55,918 nt of DNA from Polyangia bacterium (GTDB taxonomy: Bacteria > Myxococcota_A > Polyangia > Fen-1088), in the NCBI GenBank assembly GCA_036268875.1, contig DATATI010000043.1, positions 1 to 55,918 on the forward strand. Direction: 5' to 3'. Shown piece by piece: positions 17,057 through 25,369 of this stretch. Under the pieces are notes generated by a model that was not told where the DNA came from, searched no databases, and saw only the letters and a program-made list of their open reading frames with translations. The translations under genes were made by a program, and so were the position numbers. Each line of letters starts with the position of its first letter. Within the stretch, counting starts at the first letter, position 1.

Positions 17057-18031
17057 ATGTCACCCAAGGGTTCAACGTTCGTATTGGTTACGCTCTGGTC
17101 GTTGGTCGGGGTCGCGGTTGGTTGCGGTTCCAGCGGGCCCGCTGGTTCGACGACGGTGACGCCGGGCTCAGGCGGCAAGGCGAGCGGCGGTGGCGCGGGG
17201 TCCGGCGGCGCGGGTGGTACCACCGTGGGTGGATTCGTGAACGCCGATGCCGGCGGCTACAAGCTAGGTCCAGCGGTGACGGGCGATCCAACCGCGGGCG
17301 GGGTGACCGCGCCGGGGCAGGATCCGAACGCCATGAACTGCAATCAGCTCCTCGGCATTGTGCGCGATTTCAAAGGTCTCGCCGAGCCGGGCGGCCACCC
17401 TGACTTTGAGCACTTCCAGGGTGACGACGTGACGCCCAATCTGGTCGGCCCCACTTTGGGAGCCGATCACAAACCGGTCTACGCCTCGCAATGCGAGGGG
17501 GGCGCCGCCATGACCGACGTCACCTGTCCCTACGGCCAGCAAACCACCAGCAAGATGGACTTCGACCAGTGGTATCGGCCCGCCGACGGCGTCAACAAAC
17601 AGTTCTTCTTGTATCTGATGTTCGACAAGCTGGCGTCCGGCGTGGCCACCTTTCAAAGCTCGCACTTTTTCCCGCTGGACGGGCAAGGGTGGGGCAACTC
17701 CGGCGAAGACACCGACGGCAACCTGCACAACTTCGGCTTCACCACCGAAGTGCACACCACGTTCAAGTACGGCGGCGGCGAGACCTTCACGTTCACCGGC
17801 GACGACGATCTGTGGGTCTTCATCAACAACATGCTGGCCATCGACCTTGGCGGCCTGCACCCGAAGGCCAGCAAGACCATCGATCTGGACATGCAGGCGG
17901 CTACTTTGGGAATCACCAAGGGCGGCAGCTATCCGCTGGACCTGTTTCACGCCGAGCGCCACACTGACGCCTCGAATTTCCGCGTCGACACGAACTTTGT
18001 TTTCGTCAATTGCGGCGTGATCGTTCCTTAG
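17057..18031 (+). CDS. Fibro-slime domain lipoprotein
   Basis: Surface lipoprotein of 324 residues. The lipobox AVGC near residue 24 is followed by a long Gly/Ser linker, then a fibro-slime (PA14-related) domain from about residue 90 to the end. Hallmarks are GIVRDFKG, HPDFEHF, WYRPADGVNKQFFLYLMFD and FTFTGDDDLWVFINNMLAID, with DLGGLHPK and DLFHAERHTDASNF after it; the Asp-rich block is where calcium and carbohydrate bind in PA14 relatives. Such domains occur in slime and adhesion proteins. ATG 17057 follows GGTGGAG; it lies downstream of the two-component genes and may share their transcript. Confidence 0.85.
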   Translation: MSPKGSTFVLVTLWSLVGVAVGCGSSGPAGSTTVTPGSGGKASGGGAGSGGAGGTTVGGFVNADAGGYKLGPAVTGDPTAGGVTAPGQDPNAMNCNQLLGIVRDFKGLAEPGGHPDFEHFQGDDVTPNLVGPTLGADHKPVYASQCEGGAAMTDVTCPYGQQTTSKMDFDQWYRPADGVNKQFFLYLMFDKLASGVATFQSSHFFPLDGQGWGNSGEDTDGNLHNFGFTTEVHTTFKYGGGETFTFTGDDDLWVFINNMLAIDLGGLHPKASKTIDLDMQAATLGITKGGSYPLDLFHAERHTDASNFRVDTNFVFVNCGVIVP

Positions 18032-18035
18032 AGGC

Positions 18036-19217
18036 CTAGAATCGAACGCTGGCGCCGGCGCTGACGTCGACGCGGAGCAAGGTTTGATAGGCGAAGAAGG
18101 TGGTGGGTCGGGGATTCCAGACCAGCTGCGGTCCGAGGACCAGCGCCCAACGAGGAGAGAGCGCGTATTCGACGCCGACACTGGGGCGGATTTCCAACGC
18201 CAACAAGCCGGGCGACTTCACTTCGCTGACTGTGTCTGGATACAGAAGTTGCGAGTCGGGCTGCAGGCCCGCCAGCAACAACAGACCGACGTCGACGCCG
18301 CCATAGACCGTCAGGCGCTGACCAAGGTCGCGCCGGAGAGCGCTTCCGATCAACAGCGACCAGAAGGTCGTGGTCGACCGTTCGCTGATCTCCGTGACGC
18401 TCAACTTGCCGCCCAGGCGGAGACGGGCGCTCCCGATGTTGGCGACGGTGTGGCCGCCGCTGATGGTCAGGCCCGGTGTGACGCTGGATACCGCCTCTTT
18501 CGCGGTCCAGAAGACGCCGCCGGCCATCACTTCGATCGCGGAGGTTGGGTTCGCGGCGACGGCCCCGACCGGTTCGCGCAGGGTCACGTCGGCCGCGCTG
18601 GTCTCGACCGCTGACGGCGGGCGCGCCGTGGTTTGCGGTGGGGGAGCCATCGGCGGCGGGCTGATTTCGGCGACGGCGGGGCGGCGGGCGACAAGCGGGA
18701 CGTTGACGGTGTGATCGCCTTCGGCGACGGTGGCGTCGAAGTCCAGGTAGCCGGATTTCTCGACGTGAAGCTGATGGGCCCCGGTGGTCGCCACCGCCGG
18801 ACCATCAAGCGGCGTCTGCCCGAGATCGCGGTTGTCCAGCATGACGTGCGCGCCCGGGACAGCACAATGGATCTCGATCTCGATCAGGTGGCGGCGCAGC
18901 TCCAGCCGTCGCTTGGTGGCATCCTGGCGGTAAAGGTCGGGGGCGGCGGTGGCCTTGTCCAGGAAGACGCCGAACGCAACGAACGCCTCGGCCGGGCGCT
19001 TGAGCCGCTCGTAAGCGCGGCCGATGTCGTACTTGATCATCGCGTCGCCGCTGGTGGCGAACGCTTGTTCCAAGGCGATCACCGCGTGGGCGTCGTCGCC
19101 TCGTCGTTGCAAAGCGGCGGCATCGCGCAGCAGATCCTCTTTCGTTGCCGCACCCGCCACGCCCGGCGCCAGCAGGGCAGCCATCAACGCCCAAATTGCA
19201 ACGCGCAACCGAATCAT
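18036..19217 (-). CDS. Exported PEGA-domain protein with C-terminal beta-barrel-like region
   Basis: Protein of 393 residues with a signal peptide (residues 1-23, ending GVAGAA). Residues 25-110 look like helical TPR-type repeats (AVIALEQAFATSGDAMIKYDIGRAYERL). A PEGA domain (about 115-180: GAHVMLDNRDLGQTPLDGP, HQLHVEKSGYLDFD) is followed by a Pro/Ala linker. A C-terminal half of alternating hydrophobic strands ends in Phe (GASVRF), as outer-membrane beta-barrels do. PEGA domains often bind or decorate cell-surface structures. The start at 19217 gives a proper signal peptide; 13 upstream codons are dispensable. It converges on the fibro-slime gene, 4 bases away. Confidence 0.72.
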   Translation of the reverse strand: MIRLRVAIWALMAALLAPGVAGAATKEDLLRDAAALQRRGDDAHAVIALEQAFATSGDAMIKYDIGRAYERLKRPAEAFVAFGVFLDKATAAPDLYRQDATKRRLELRRHLIEIEIHCAVPGAHVMLDNRDLGQTPLDGPAVATTGAHQLHVEKSGYLDFDATVAEGDHTVNVPLVARRPAVAEISPPPMAPPPQTTARPPSAVETSAADVTLREPVGAVAANPTSAIEVMAGGVFWTAKEAVSSVTPGLTISGGHTVANIGSARLRLGGKLSVTEISERSTTTFWSLLIGSALRRDLGQRLTVYGGVDVGLLLLAGLQPDSQLLYPDTVSEVKSPGLLALEIRPSVGVEYALSPRWALVLGPQLVWNPRPTTFFAYQTLLRVDVSAGASVRF

Positions 19218-19256
19218 GGCCGCCAGGCTAGCACGACGCGCATTGGCCGCGACCAC

Positions 19257-20687
19257 TCATGGCGAGTCGGCCAGGCACGGCTGTTCCAGAACGTTCGCGT
19301 GTTCCCAATCGGACGTCGCCTTGCTGCCGGGCGCCGGAATGTCGCGCCAGTACAGGGTCAGGGTAAAGCGTCGCAGCTTGGCGCCGCTGGTCTGGTCATT
19401 GTAACGGCGGCAGATATAGCGCCCGAAAATTGCCAGATCCTGGTGACGGGTGCGGGCCAGATCGGATCGATACTTGTACCAGCGACTGTAGACCACGCCG
19501 CCAGCGGGCAACAACATTGGCGCCGCGGCGGCCAGAACATCAATTGATTGGCCGTCGGTCAGTGTGCCGGTGGCGCTGAATCGGTTGAGGCGCTTGGGCG
19601 GCTCGGGCGAAAACATCGTCCAGCCTTGGCTCATTCCCAGCGCCGCCAGCTCGGCGTAGACCCCAGGGACCCAATTCCCGCGGTCTTTGCCCAGCACCAG
19701 CTGGCAGACCACGGCGGTCATCTGCAAACCAAGGATGGCCCACAACGCGGCGGTCGAACGCGAAACCGGCGTCGGCAAGCGGCTGTCCGAAAACGGATCA
19801 CCTGACGGCACGATGGCGTCGCGACGCCGCACCAGCGCGTCGATCCAGCGCGGCGAAAGATAGATCGCGTAGCTGGCCGGCAGCACCCAGGAAAAAATCC
19901 CCACCCGCATGGTCAGCGCGATGCCGACGTGCAGGCCCAGGCCCAGGGTCAGGCCCAGCGCCCGGAACACCGGCCAGCGCAGAGGCATCGACACCAGCGG
20001 CGCGAAGCCAAGCTCGGCGGCCAGCGTGCCGAAGCCGAAGACTCGCGCCAGCGTCGGGTGCGCCGCCAACCAGCTTCCGAAGGGCCGGCCAAAGTCGACG
20101 CTTTGTACGGCGTAATAGACCGCCGAACCGTTCAACCAACTGGCGCCGGTCTTGGACAAGCCGGCAAAGAGATAGACCAGGGCGATCTGCAAACGCAGGA
20201 GGCGCACCGGCAATCCCGGAACGGTCGCTTGCGGCGGCCGGCGACGCCAGATGACATCCAGGCTGAATCGCCCGCCCAGATCAATGAACAATGCCCAGAA
20301 TAAAAGAACGCGCAAAAGAGTGTCGCCGCCGTCGCCAATGGCGCGATTGCGCAGTTGAATGGCATAAACGATGGCCCAGGTGGCCACTGTGGCCAGGCGG
20401 GTTCGATAGCCCAGAGTGAAACAGGTGATGGCGACAAACCCGAAAATGAAAAAACAAACCACTCTCGCCGGCGAGGGCGCCGAACCGAAGGCCAGAAGGC
20501 TGAGCGGGGCGTTGACGAGCTCCGCATCGGGGGCGAGAAGCCCTTGGCTGGAATAGAAAGTGAAGGCGTCTCGCAGGCGGTCGGCGAAGTCCACGGCCGT
20601 CACCACGCCGATGGCGATGCGGAAGAGGGCCGGGGCGCGCGCATCAATCGGCTGGATGAGCCTACCTAGAAACGCCCGGGCCTTCAT
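19257..20687 (-). CDS. HTTM-domain membrane protein (gamma-carboxylase-like)
   Basis: Polytopic membrane protein of 476 residues with an HTTM domain, the four-helix-plus fold found in vitamin-K-dependent gamma-carboxylases and their bacterial relatives. Typical pieces are APALFRIAIGVVTAVDFADR, FYSSQGLLAPDAE, IGDGGDTLLRVLLFWALFIDLGGRFSLD, LQIALVYLFAGLSKTGASW, GSAVYYAV and the TLGLGLHVGIALTM helix. The C-terminal 150 residues form a soluble domain (QGWTMFSPEPPKRL, then RTRHQDLAIFGRYICRRYN). Bacterial members are poorly characterised and a carboxylase activity is not implied. Transcribed toward the PEGA protein, 39 bases away. Confidence 0.82.
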   Translation of the reverse strand: MKARAFLGRLIQPIDARAPALFRIAIGVVTAVDFADRLRDAFTFYSSQGLLAPDAELVNAPLSLLAFGSAPSPARVVCFFIFGFVAITCFTLGYRTRLATVATWAIVYAIQLRNRAIGDGGDTLLRVLLFWALFIDLGGRFSLDVIWRRRPPQATVPGLPVRLLRLQIALVYLFAGLSKTGASWLNGSAVYYAVQSVDFGRPFGSWLAAHPTLARVFGFGTLAAELGFAPLVSMPLRWPVFRALGLTLGLGLHVGIALTMRVGIFSWVLPASYAIYLSPRWIDALVRRRDAIVPSGDPFSDSRLPTPVSRSTAALWAILGLQMTAVVCQLVLGKDRGNWVPGVYAELAALGMSQGWTMFSPEPPKRLNRFSATGTLTDGQSIDVLAAAAPMLLPAGGVVYSRWYKYRSDLARTRHQDLAIFGRYICRRYNDQTSGAKLRRFTLTLYWRDIPAPGSKATSDWEHANVLEQPCLADSP

Positions 20688-20752
20688 GACTGGCGCAGTC
20701 TAGTGCAGGCGCGCCTATTGATGTGAACGGCCCTTTATCGTAGCGTCCGCCG

Positions 20753-22333
20753 ATGCACCCGGTTCGACAGGCGATGGTCTGCCTATTCGCGGTGTCGGTG
20801 TGCTCGGGCGCCGGTTGCGACCAGCCGCTTTCCAACCTTCCGCCGGTGCCGGAGGGTCAGTTTGGCCAGATCCAGCAGGCCGCCTGTCCGATCAACAGTC
20901 CGACCTGCATCAATCCGCTCATCGACCAGACCATCGACACCTGCACACCTTGTCTGGGTTGCAACAGCGATTCGTGCGCGACGCGGGTCTGTAACTGCGA
21001 CGGCACCTGCTCGACTACGGTCAAAATTGATGGCACCAGTTGCGACGACGGCAACAAGTGCAACGGCGCCGACAGCTGTAAAAGCGGAACCTGCAGCAGC
21101 CACGGCACCGCGGTGGTTTGCGCGGCGATCGACCGTTGCCACACGGTCGGCACGTGCACGCCGGCCACCGGTGTTTGCACCAATCCACCGCAAACGGACG
21201 GCACCAGTTGTGACGACGGAAACAAGTGCAACGGCCTCGAGACCTGCCAGAGTGGTTCGTGCGCCGCCGGCACGGCGGTGACGTGTACGGCGCTCGATCG
21301 CTGCCACACGGTCGGCACCTGTGATCCGAACAGCGGCAGTTGTTCGAATCCCGCCCAGCCGAACGGCACCAGCTGCGACGACGGCAACAAGTGCAACGGC
21401 CTCGAGACCTGCCAGGGCGGTTCGTGCAGCGCGGGCACCGCGGTCGCCTGCACGGTTCTCGATCGCTGCCACGGTGTCGGAACCTGCGCGCCCGCCACGG
21501 GGACTTGCTCGAATCCCACGCGCGCCGACGGCGTGGACTGCGACGACGGCAACAAGTGCAACGGCCTCGAGACCTGCCGCGGCGGCGTCTGCAGCCCGGG
21601 CACCGCGGTCGCCTGCACGGCCAAGGATGGATGCCACAAGGTGGGGACCTGCGATCCGGCGTCGGGCGCCTGTTCAAATCCGCTGGCACCGGACGGGACA
21701 TCGTGCGGAAACGACAACAAGTGTTCGGGCACCTCGGCGTGCAATACGGGCGTGTGCACGGCCGGCGTGGCGATCGGCTGTCCCGCCCAGGACAAGTGCC
21801 ACGGAGCGGGCAGCTGCGATGTGACGTCGGGCAAGTGTTCGAACCCGGCCCTGCCCGACGGCACCGATTGCGATGACGGCGATCCGTGCAACGGTCCGGA
21901 GATGTGTCAGCAAGGGGTTTGCGTCTCCGGCCCGCCGCTTTCGTGCGTGCCACCCGACGCGTGCCACACCGCCACCTGCAGCCAGGCAAGCGGCATGTGC
22001 CTGTACGCGGTCACCGGCAATTGCGCCGATGGCGGACTTCCCGTCGACGCTGCTGAAGACATGGGTTCCGCGGGTGACGGCGAATCTAATCCGGACACGG
22101 ACGTCACTCCCGACGCCTCCGCCAACGACGCCGGTGCGTCCGATGGATCGATCGGTGGAGGAGGCGCCGGCGGCGCCCACCCATCGGACGCGGGGGCCAA
22201 AGACGGCAGCGGCGGGAAGGGCGCAGTGATCGGACCGTGCAGTTACACTCCCGGTGATTCACCGCGCAATCCCATCGTGGTTCTAGCGGTGGTCTGGGCG
22301 GCAATGCGCCGGCGCAAGAAAAACCGGGGTTAG
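20753..22333 (+). CDS. Cys-rich tandem-repeat surface protein with MYXO-CTERM-like tail
   Basis: Exported protein of 526 residues. After a signal or lipobox-like N-terminus (GAGC near residue 23) come six repeats of 55 residues with the core DGTSCDDGNKCNGLETC, eight Cys each in most copies, suggesting a rod of disulphide-bonded modules. An Asp/Gly/Ser-rich linker then leads to a C-terminus with a Cys (CSYTPGDSPRNP), one hydrophobic helix and a basic end (RRRKKNRG). That layout matches the MYXO-CTERM surface-sorting signal of Myxococcota, where the Cys is thought to be lipidated and the tail removed. It is divergent from the HTTM gene. Confidence 0.8.
   Translation: MHPVRQAMVCLFAVSVCSGAGCDQPLSNLPPVPEGQFGQIQQAACPINSPTCINPLIDQTIDTCTPCLGCNSDSCATRVCNCDGTCSTTVKIDGTSCDDGNKCNGADSCKSGTCSSHGTAVVCAAIDRCHTVGTCTPATGVCTNPPQTDGTSCDDGNKCNGLETCQSGSCAAGTAVTCTALDRCHTVGTCDPNSGSCSNPAQPNGTSCDDGNKCNGLETCQGGSCSAGTAVACTVLDRCHGVGTCAPATGTCSNPTRADGVDCDDGNKCNGLETCRGGVCSPGTAVACTAKDGCHKVGTCDPASGACSNPLAPDGTSCGNDNKCSGTSACNTGVCTAGVAIGCPAQDKCHGAGSCDVTSGKCSNPALPDGTDCDDGDPCNGPEMCQQGVCVSGPPLSCVPPDACHTATCSQASGMCLYAVTGNCADGGLPVDAAEDMGSAGDGESNPDTDVTPDASANDAGASDGSIGGGGAGGAHPSDAGAKDGSGGKGAVIGPCSYTPGDSPRNPIVVLAVVWAAMRRRKKNRG
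21029..22018 (+). repeat. Six 165-bp tandem coding repeats
   Basis: Unit starts are at 21029, 21197, 21362, 21527, 21692 and 21857, so the period is 165 bp after a first unit of 168 bp. The best-conserved stretch in each unit encodes CDDGNKCNG. Units 2 to 4 are closest to each other; the fifth (CGNDNKCSG) and sixth (CDDGDPCNG) have drifted. Confidence 0.85.
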
Positions 22334-22356
22334 CGGAAGGCGAGCCGGGCGGCGAT

Positions 22357-22376
22357 CGGCCGACGGTTATCGGCCG
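22357..22376. terminator. Stem-loop between convergent genes
   Basis: A perfect 7-bp stem (CGGCCGA and TCGGCCG, loop CGGTTA) lies between the stop of the Cys-rich protein and the end of the kinase gene, overlapping the kinase's last codons. No T-run follows on either strand, so it is only a candidate bidirectional terminator. Confidence 0.3.
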
Positions 22377-23947
22377 CCGGGCGCGGTCAGCGGGCGCAGC
22401 TCGTTTTTCAGACGCAGGGTTCGATCGGCGTCGGCGCGCTTCGAGAAACTCTCGGGCAGAAAATGCGCGCTGCTCACCCGGATGGAATGAACCGCGCGAT
22501 CGCGCGGCAGCCTGAGAGGACCGCTCGCGGAGACGCTTTTCCCGTCGAGCTTGACGGCGATCGCCTCCTCGGCGCCTTCGATCTTGAAAGTGACGTATTC
22601 CGGCGCGGCGCTTTTCGTCGGTGGTGGGATCGCCGGCGCCACCGGGACGGTTTCGTCCTTCTCTGCCGTCGGCGCGGTGACCACAGGCGGGGCGGGCGCC
22701 GCCTTTGGTTCCGTGGCCGGAGGTGCCGGCGTGGGGGCCGTCGGGGCTGGTGCCCCGGTCGCGGCGACCGGTCGCTTCGCGGATGGCGGCGACAGCAATA
22801 CGGCCGCCAGGCCGACCGCGGTGACCAGGACGGCGGCGCCACCCACCCAATACCGCCAGGCTCCGCGCGACGGTCCGCCGGAGATCTCGCCCGCGCCTCG
22901 ACCAAGGGTGGTCACGGACAGCCGGCGCAGGGACGGTGCGGCGGCCGTCACCGGTGATTCATCGTCACGGTTATCGCTGTCGGAACGGCCATCGTCCCTG
23001 AGTTTCGGCAGGACCCTGGTGTGGCGAACGTTCGCGGCCTCTCTGATCGATGCGCTGGCGCCGGGGGCGGGCTCGGCGTTGGTTCCGGGCGGCGAGGCCT
23101 TTGCCGCGCGCTCGAGATCGTCCAGCAGCGCTTGCATCGACGGCTGGCGGTCCTCCGGCCGTTTCGCCAGCATGCGCAGAACCACCTCGTCCAGCGCCGG
23201 CGCGATCGACGCTTCATGGACACGTGGACCCTCCGGCGTCTCGTGCAAGTGCGCCGCGATCAGTTCGCCGGGAAAGTCGTAGGCGAACGGCGGCCGCCCG
23301 CACAACATGATGTAAAGCACGCAGCCCAGCGCATAGATGTCCGCGCGCGCGTCAACAAGACCTGCGCCCCGACACTGTTCGGGGGCCATGAAAAGCGGGG
23401 TCCCCAGCATCATCCCGGTCTGGGTGAGCCCCGGGCCTTCCTGCGCGCCGTCGCCGGCCAGCTTGGCCACGCCGAAATCGAGAATCTTGACCATGTCGCC
23501 GGGCGCGCCGGTGCGGTCGGGGACCAGGAACAGATTGTCCGGCTTGAGGTCACGGTGGATGATCCCGTGGCTGTGGGCGACGGCCATCGCGCCGGCAATC
23601 TGGCGGGTCACCCGGATGGCGTTGGCGCTGTCGAGGCGCCCAACCCGCTCCAGCCGAGCGGCCAGGCTTTCGCCCTCCAGCAACTCCATCACGATGTATC
23701 CGCTGCCGTCGGTGTGAAAGCCAAAGTCGAAGATGCCGACCACCGCCGGGTGGTTCAGGTCGGCGATCGCGCGCGCTTCGTTGAAGAAGCGGCGCACGAC
23801 ATCAGCGCGGCTGGACAGTTCGGGCAGCAGGACCTTGATCGCGGCCTTGCGACCGATCAGCGCGTGTTCGGCGCGATAGACGGTGCCCATCCCGCCTTCG
23901 CCGATCTTTCCCAGGATCTTGTAGCTGCCGAGATTGTCTCCGACCAC
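22367..23947 (-). CDS. Membrane-anchored Ser/Thr protein kinase
   Basis: Eukaryotic-type kinase of 526 residues. The catalytic domain (about 9-280) shows the Gly loop GEGGMGTVY, ATP-binding K38 (AAIKVL), HRDLKPDN with catalytic D133, DFG at 157-159 and GTPLFMAPEQ. All catalytic residues are present. A low-complexity juxtamembrane region leads to one transmembrane helix (about 366-386), a Pro/Ala linker and a small PEGA-like C-terminal domain outside (VTFKIEGAEEAIAVKLDGKS). It starts with GTG, preceded by GGGAGGGATC. Such kinases are numerous in Myxococcota. No adjacent phosphatase or FHA protein is seen. Confidence 0.9.
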   Translation of the reverse strand: MVGDNLGSYKILGKIGEGGMGTVYRAEHALIGRKAAIKVLLPELSSRADVVRRFFNEARAIADLNHPAVVGIFDFGFHTDGSGYIVMELLEGESLAARLERVGRLDSANAIRVTRQIAGAMAVAHSHGIIHRDLKPDNLFLVPDRTGAPGDMVKILDFGVAKLAGDGAQEGPGLTQTGMMLGTPLFMAPEQCRGAGLVDARADIYALGCVLYIMLCGRPPFAYDFPGELIAAHLHETPEGPRVHEASIAPALDEVVLRMLAKRPEDRQPSMQALLDDLERAAKASPPGTNAEPAPGASASIREAANVRHTRVLPKLRDDGRSDSDNRDDESPVTAAAPSLRRLSVTTLGRGAGEISGGPSRGAWRYWVGGAAVLVTAVGLAAVLLSPPSAKRPVAATGAPAPTAPTPAPPATEPKAAPAPPVVTAPTAEKDETVPVAPAIPPPTKSAAPEYVTFKIEGAEEAIAVKLDGKSVSASGPLRLPRDRAVHSIRVSSAHFLPESFSKRADADRTLRLKNELRPLTAPGGR

Positions 23948-23981
23948 GCGATCCCTCCCAACCCTGGCGGCGCCGAGACGA

Positions 23982-25055
23982 TCAGAACGCGAACTTGCCG
24001 AACGAGCCGAGGTCCTTGAACGCCTCGACCAGCCGGTTGGCCATTCCCTTTTCCGCCAGGTGCATCCACACGCGAGGATCGATGTATTTCTTGTTGGGCT
24101 TGTCCGGCCCCTCGGGATTGCCCAGCTGCGATTTCAGATAGGCGCCTTTTTCATCCATGTACTTCTTCACCGGATCGGTGAACGCCCACTGGGTATCGGT
24201 GTCGATGTTCATCTTCACCACGCCGTAGGAAACCGCCTCGCTGATCTCCTGCGGCGTCGAGCCCGAACCGCCGTGGAAGACGAAGTTCATCGGCTGGTTG
24301 CCAGTCTTGCGGGCGGCTTTCACGAACTCCTGCGACTGGTGAAGGATGTCCGGCTTGAGCTTGACGTTGCCGGGCGCGTAGACGCCGTGGGTGTTGCCGA
24401 AGGCGGCCGCCACGGTGAAGCTGCCCACCGGCCCCAGCTCGTCGTAGGCGCGCAGGATGTCCTCGGGGTGGGTGTACAGCTTGTCGTGCTCGACGCCCGA
24501 ATTGTCGACGCCGTCCTCCTCGCCGCCGGTGACGCCAAGCTCGATCTCCAGGGTCATCTTCATCTTGGCGATGCGAGCCAGGTATTTTTTGCTGATGGCC
24601 AGGTTCTCTTCCAGCGGCTGTTCCGACAGATCAAGCATGTGCGAGCTGAACAGCGGCTCGCCGTGGCGGGCGAAGTATTCCTCGCCGGCGGTGATGACGC
24701 CGTCCACCCAGGGCAGAAGCTTCTTCGCGCAGTGATCGGTGTGCAGCACGACCGCGACGCCATAAGCGGCGGCCACCGTGCGCACGTGCAGGGCGCCCGC
24801 CACGGCGCCGGCGATCGACGCCGCGTGGTTCGTGTTGTCCAGGAACTTGCCGCCGTAGAACTGCGAACCGGTGTGGGAGAACTGGATGATCACCGGCGCC
24901 TTCGCGTCGCGCGCGGCGGCCAGGGCGGCGTTGGCGCCGTGCGAGCCGATGACGTTGACCGCGGGCAACGCGCAACTTTGCTCCTTGCAATAAGCGAATA
25001 GCTCTAGCAATGCGTTGCCCGTCACCACCCCGGGCTTCATTTTCATTGGCGCCAT
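23982..25055 (-). CDS. fbaA: Fructose-bisphosphate aldolase, class II
   Basis: Cytosolic zinc enzyme of 357 residues that reversibly splits fructose 1,6-bisphosphate in glycolysis and gluconeogenesis. The length and the blocks LPAVNVIGSHGANAAL, HTDHCAKKLLPW (catalytic Asp and zinc His), EIELGVTGGEEDGVDN, HGGSGSTPQEI and KMNIDTDTQWAFT are those of the class IIA (E. coli FbaA-like) group. The start at 25055 is preceded by GGGGAGGAAAA; a GTG/ATG further up would add a 23-residue extension not expected in the family. The kinase starts 34 bases downstream and may be co-transcribed. Confidence 0.95.
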   Translation of the reverse strand: MAPMKMKPGVVTGNALLELFAYCKEQSCALPAVNVIGSHGANAALAAARDAKAPVIIQFSHTGSQFYGGKFLDNTNHAASIAGAVAGALHVRTVAAAYGVAVVLHTDHCAKKLLPWVDGVITAGEEYFARHGEPLFSSHMLDLSEQPLEENLAISKKYLARIAKMKMTLEIELGVTGGEEDGVDNSGVEHDKLYTHPEDILRAYDELGPVGSFTVAAAFGNTHGVYAPGNVKLKPDILHQSQEFVKAARKTGNQPMNFVFHGGSGSTPQEISEAVSYGVVKMNIDTDTQWAFTDPVKKYMDEKGAYLKSQLGNPEGPDKPNKKYIDPRVWMHLAEKGMANRLVEAFKDLGSFGKFAF

Positions 25056-25369
25056 TTTTCCTCCCCGATCTAATAACCCATCGGGCCCGGCGGCGCGGGC
25101 ATTTTCCGTCGCCCCGGCCAACATTTTCCCGGCCGCGTCGCCAATTCCATCGGTGAACGGCGCTCAGGGGGCCAGCACCGGCTCGCTGCGCGAATTAATT
25201 GGCGCGACTGTCAAAGTCACTCGGCAATCCGTCACCGACCGTCACGACACCCGCATGGCCATCGGCGCCGCGGCCGGAGCAAGCGGCCTGGTGTGCCTGA
25301 GCGCCGCTTCCGGCCGATCAGCCGGGTGCGCTTGACAGCGCCGGATGCAGACACAATTTGGGTTGAGCG
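25056..25369. other. Intergenic region between divergent aldolase and monooxygenase genes
   Basis: This gap of 314 bases separates two divergent genes and must hold both promoters. The aldolase ribosome binding site is at its left edge. I see no convincing gene, repeat or RNA structure in it. Confidence 0.5.

Noticed and set aside
20857-21891. Minus-strand frame across the Cys-rich repeats, with repeated VPSLQV-like units
   Set aside because: Its repeats are just the antisense of the 165-bp coding repeats; there is no signal, no start site and no known domain.
21029-22018. CRISPR-like array at the regularly spaced repeats
   Set aside because: The repeats are long, coding, and contiguous at 165 bp, with no short identical repeat and unique spacer pattern. 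No cas genes are present.
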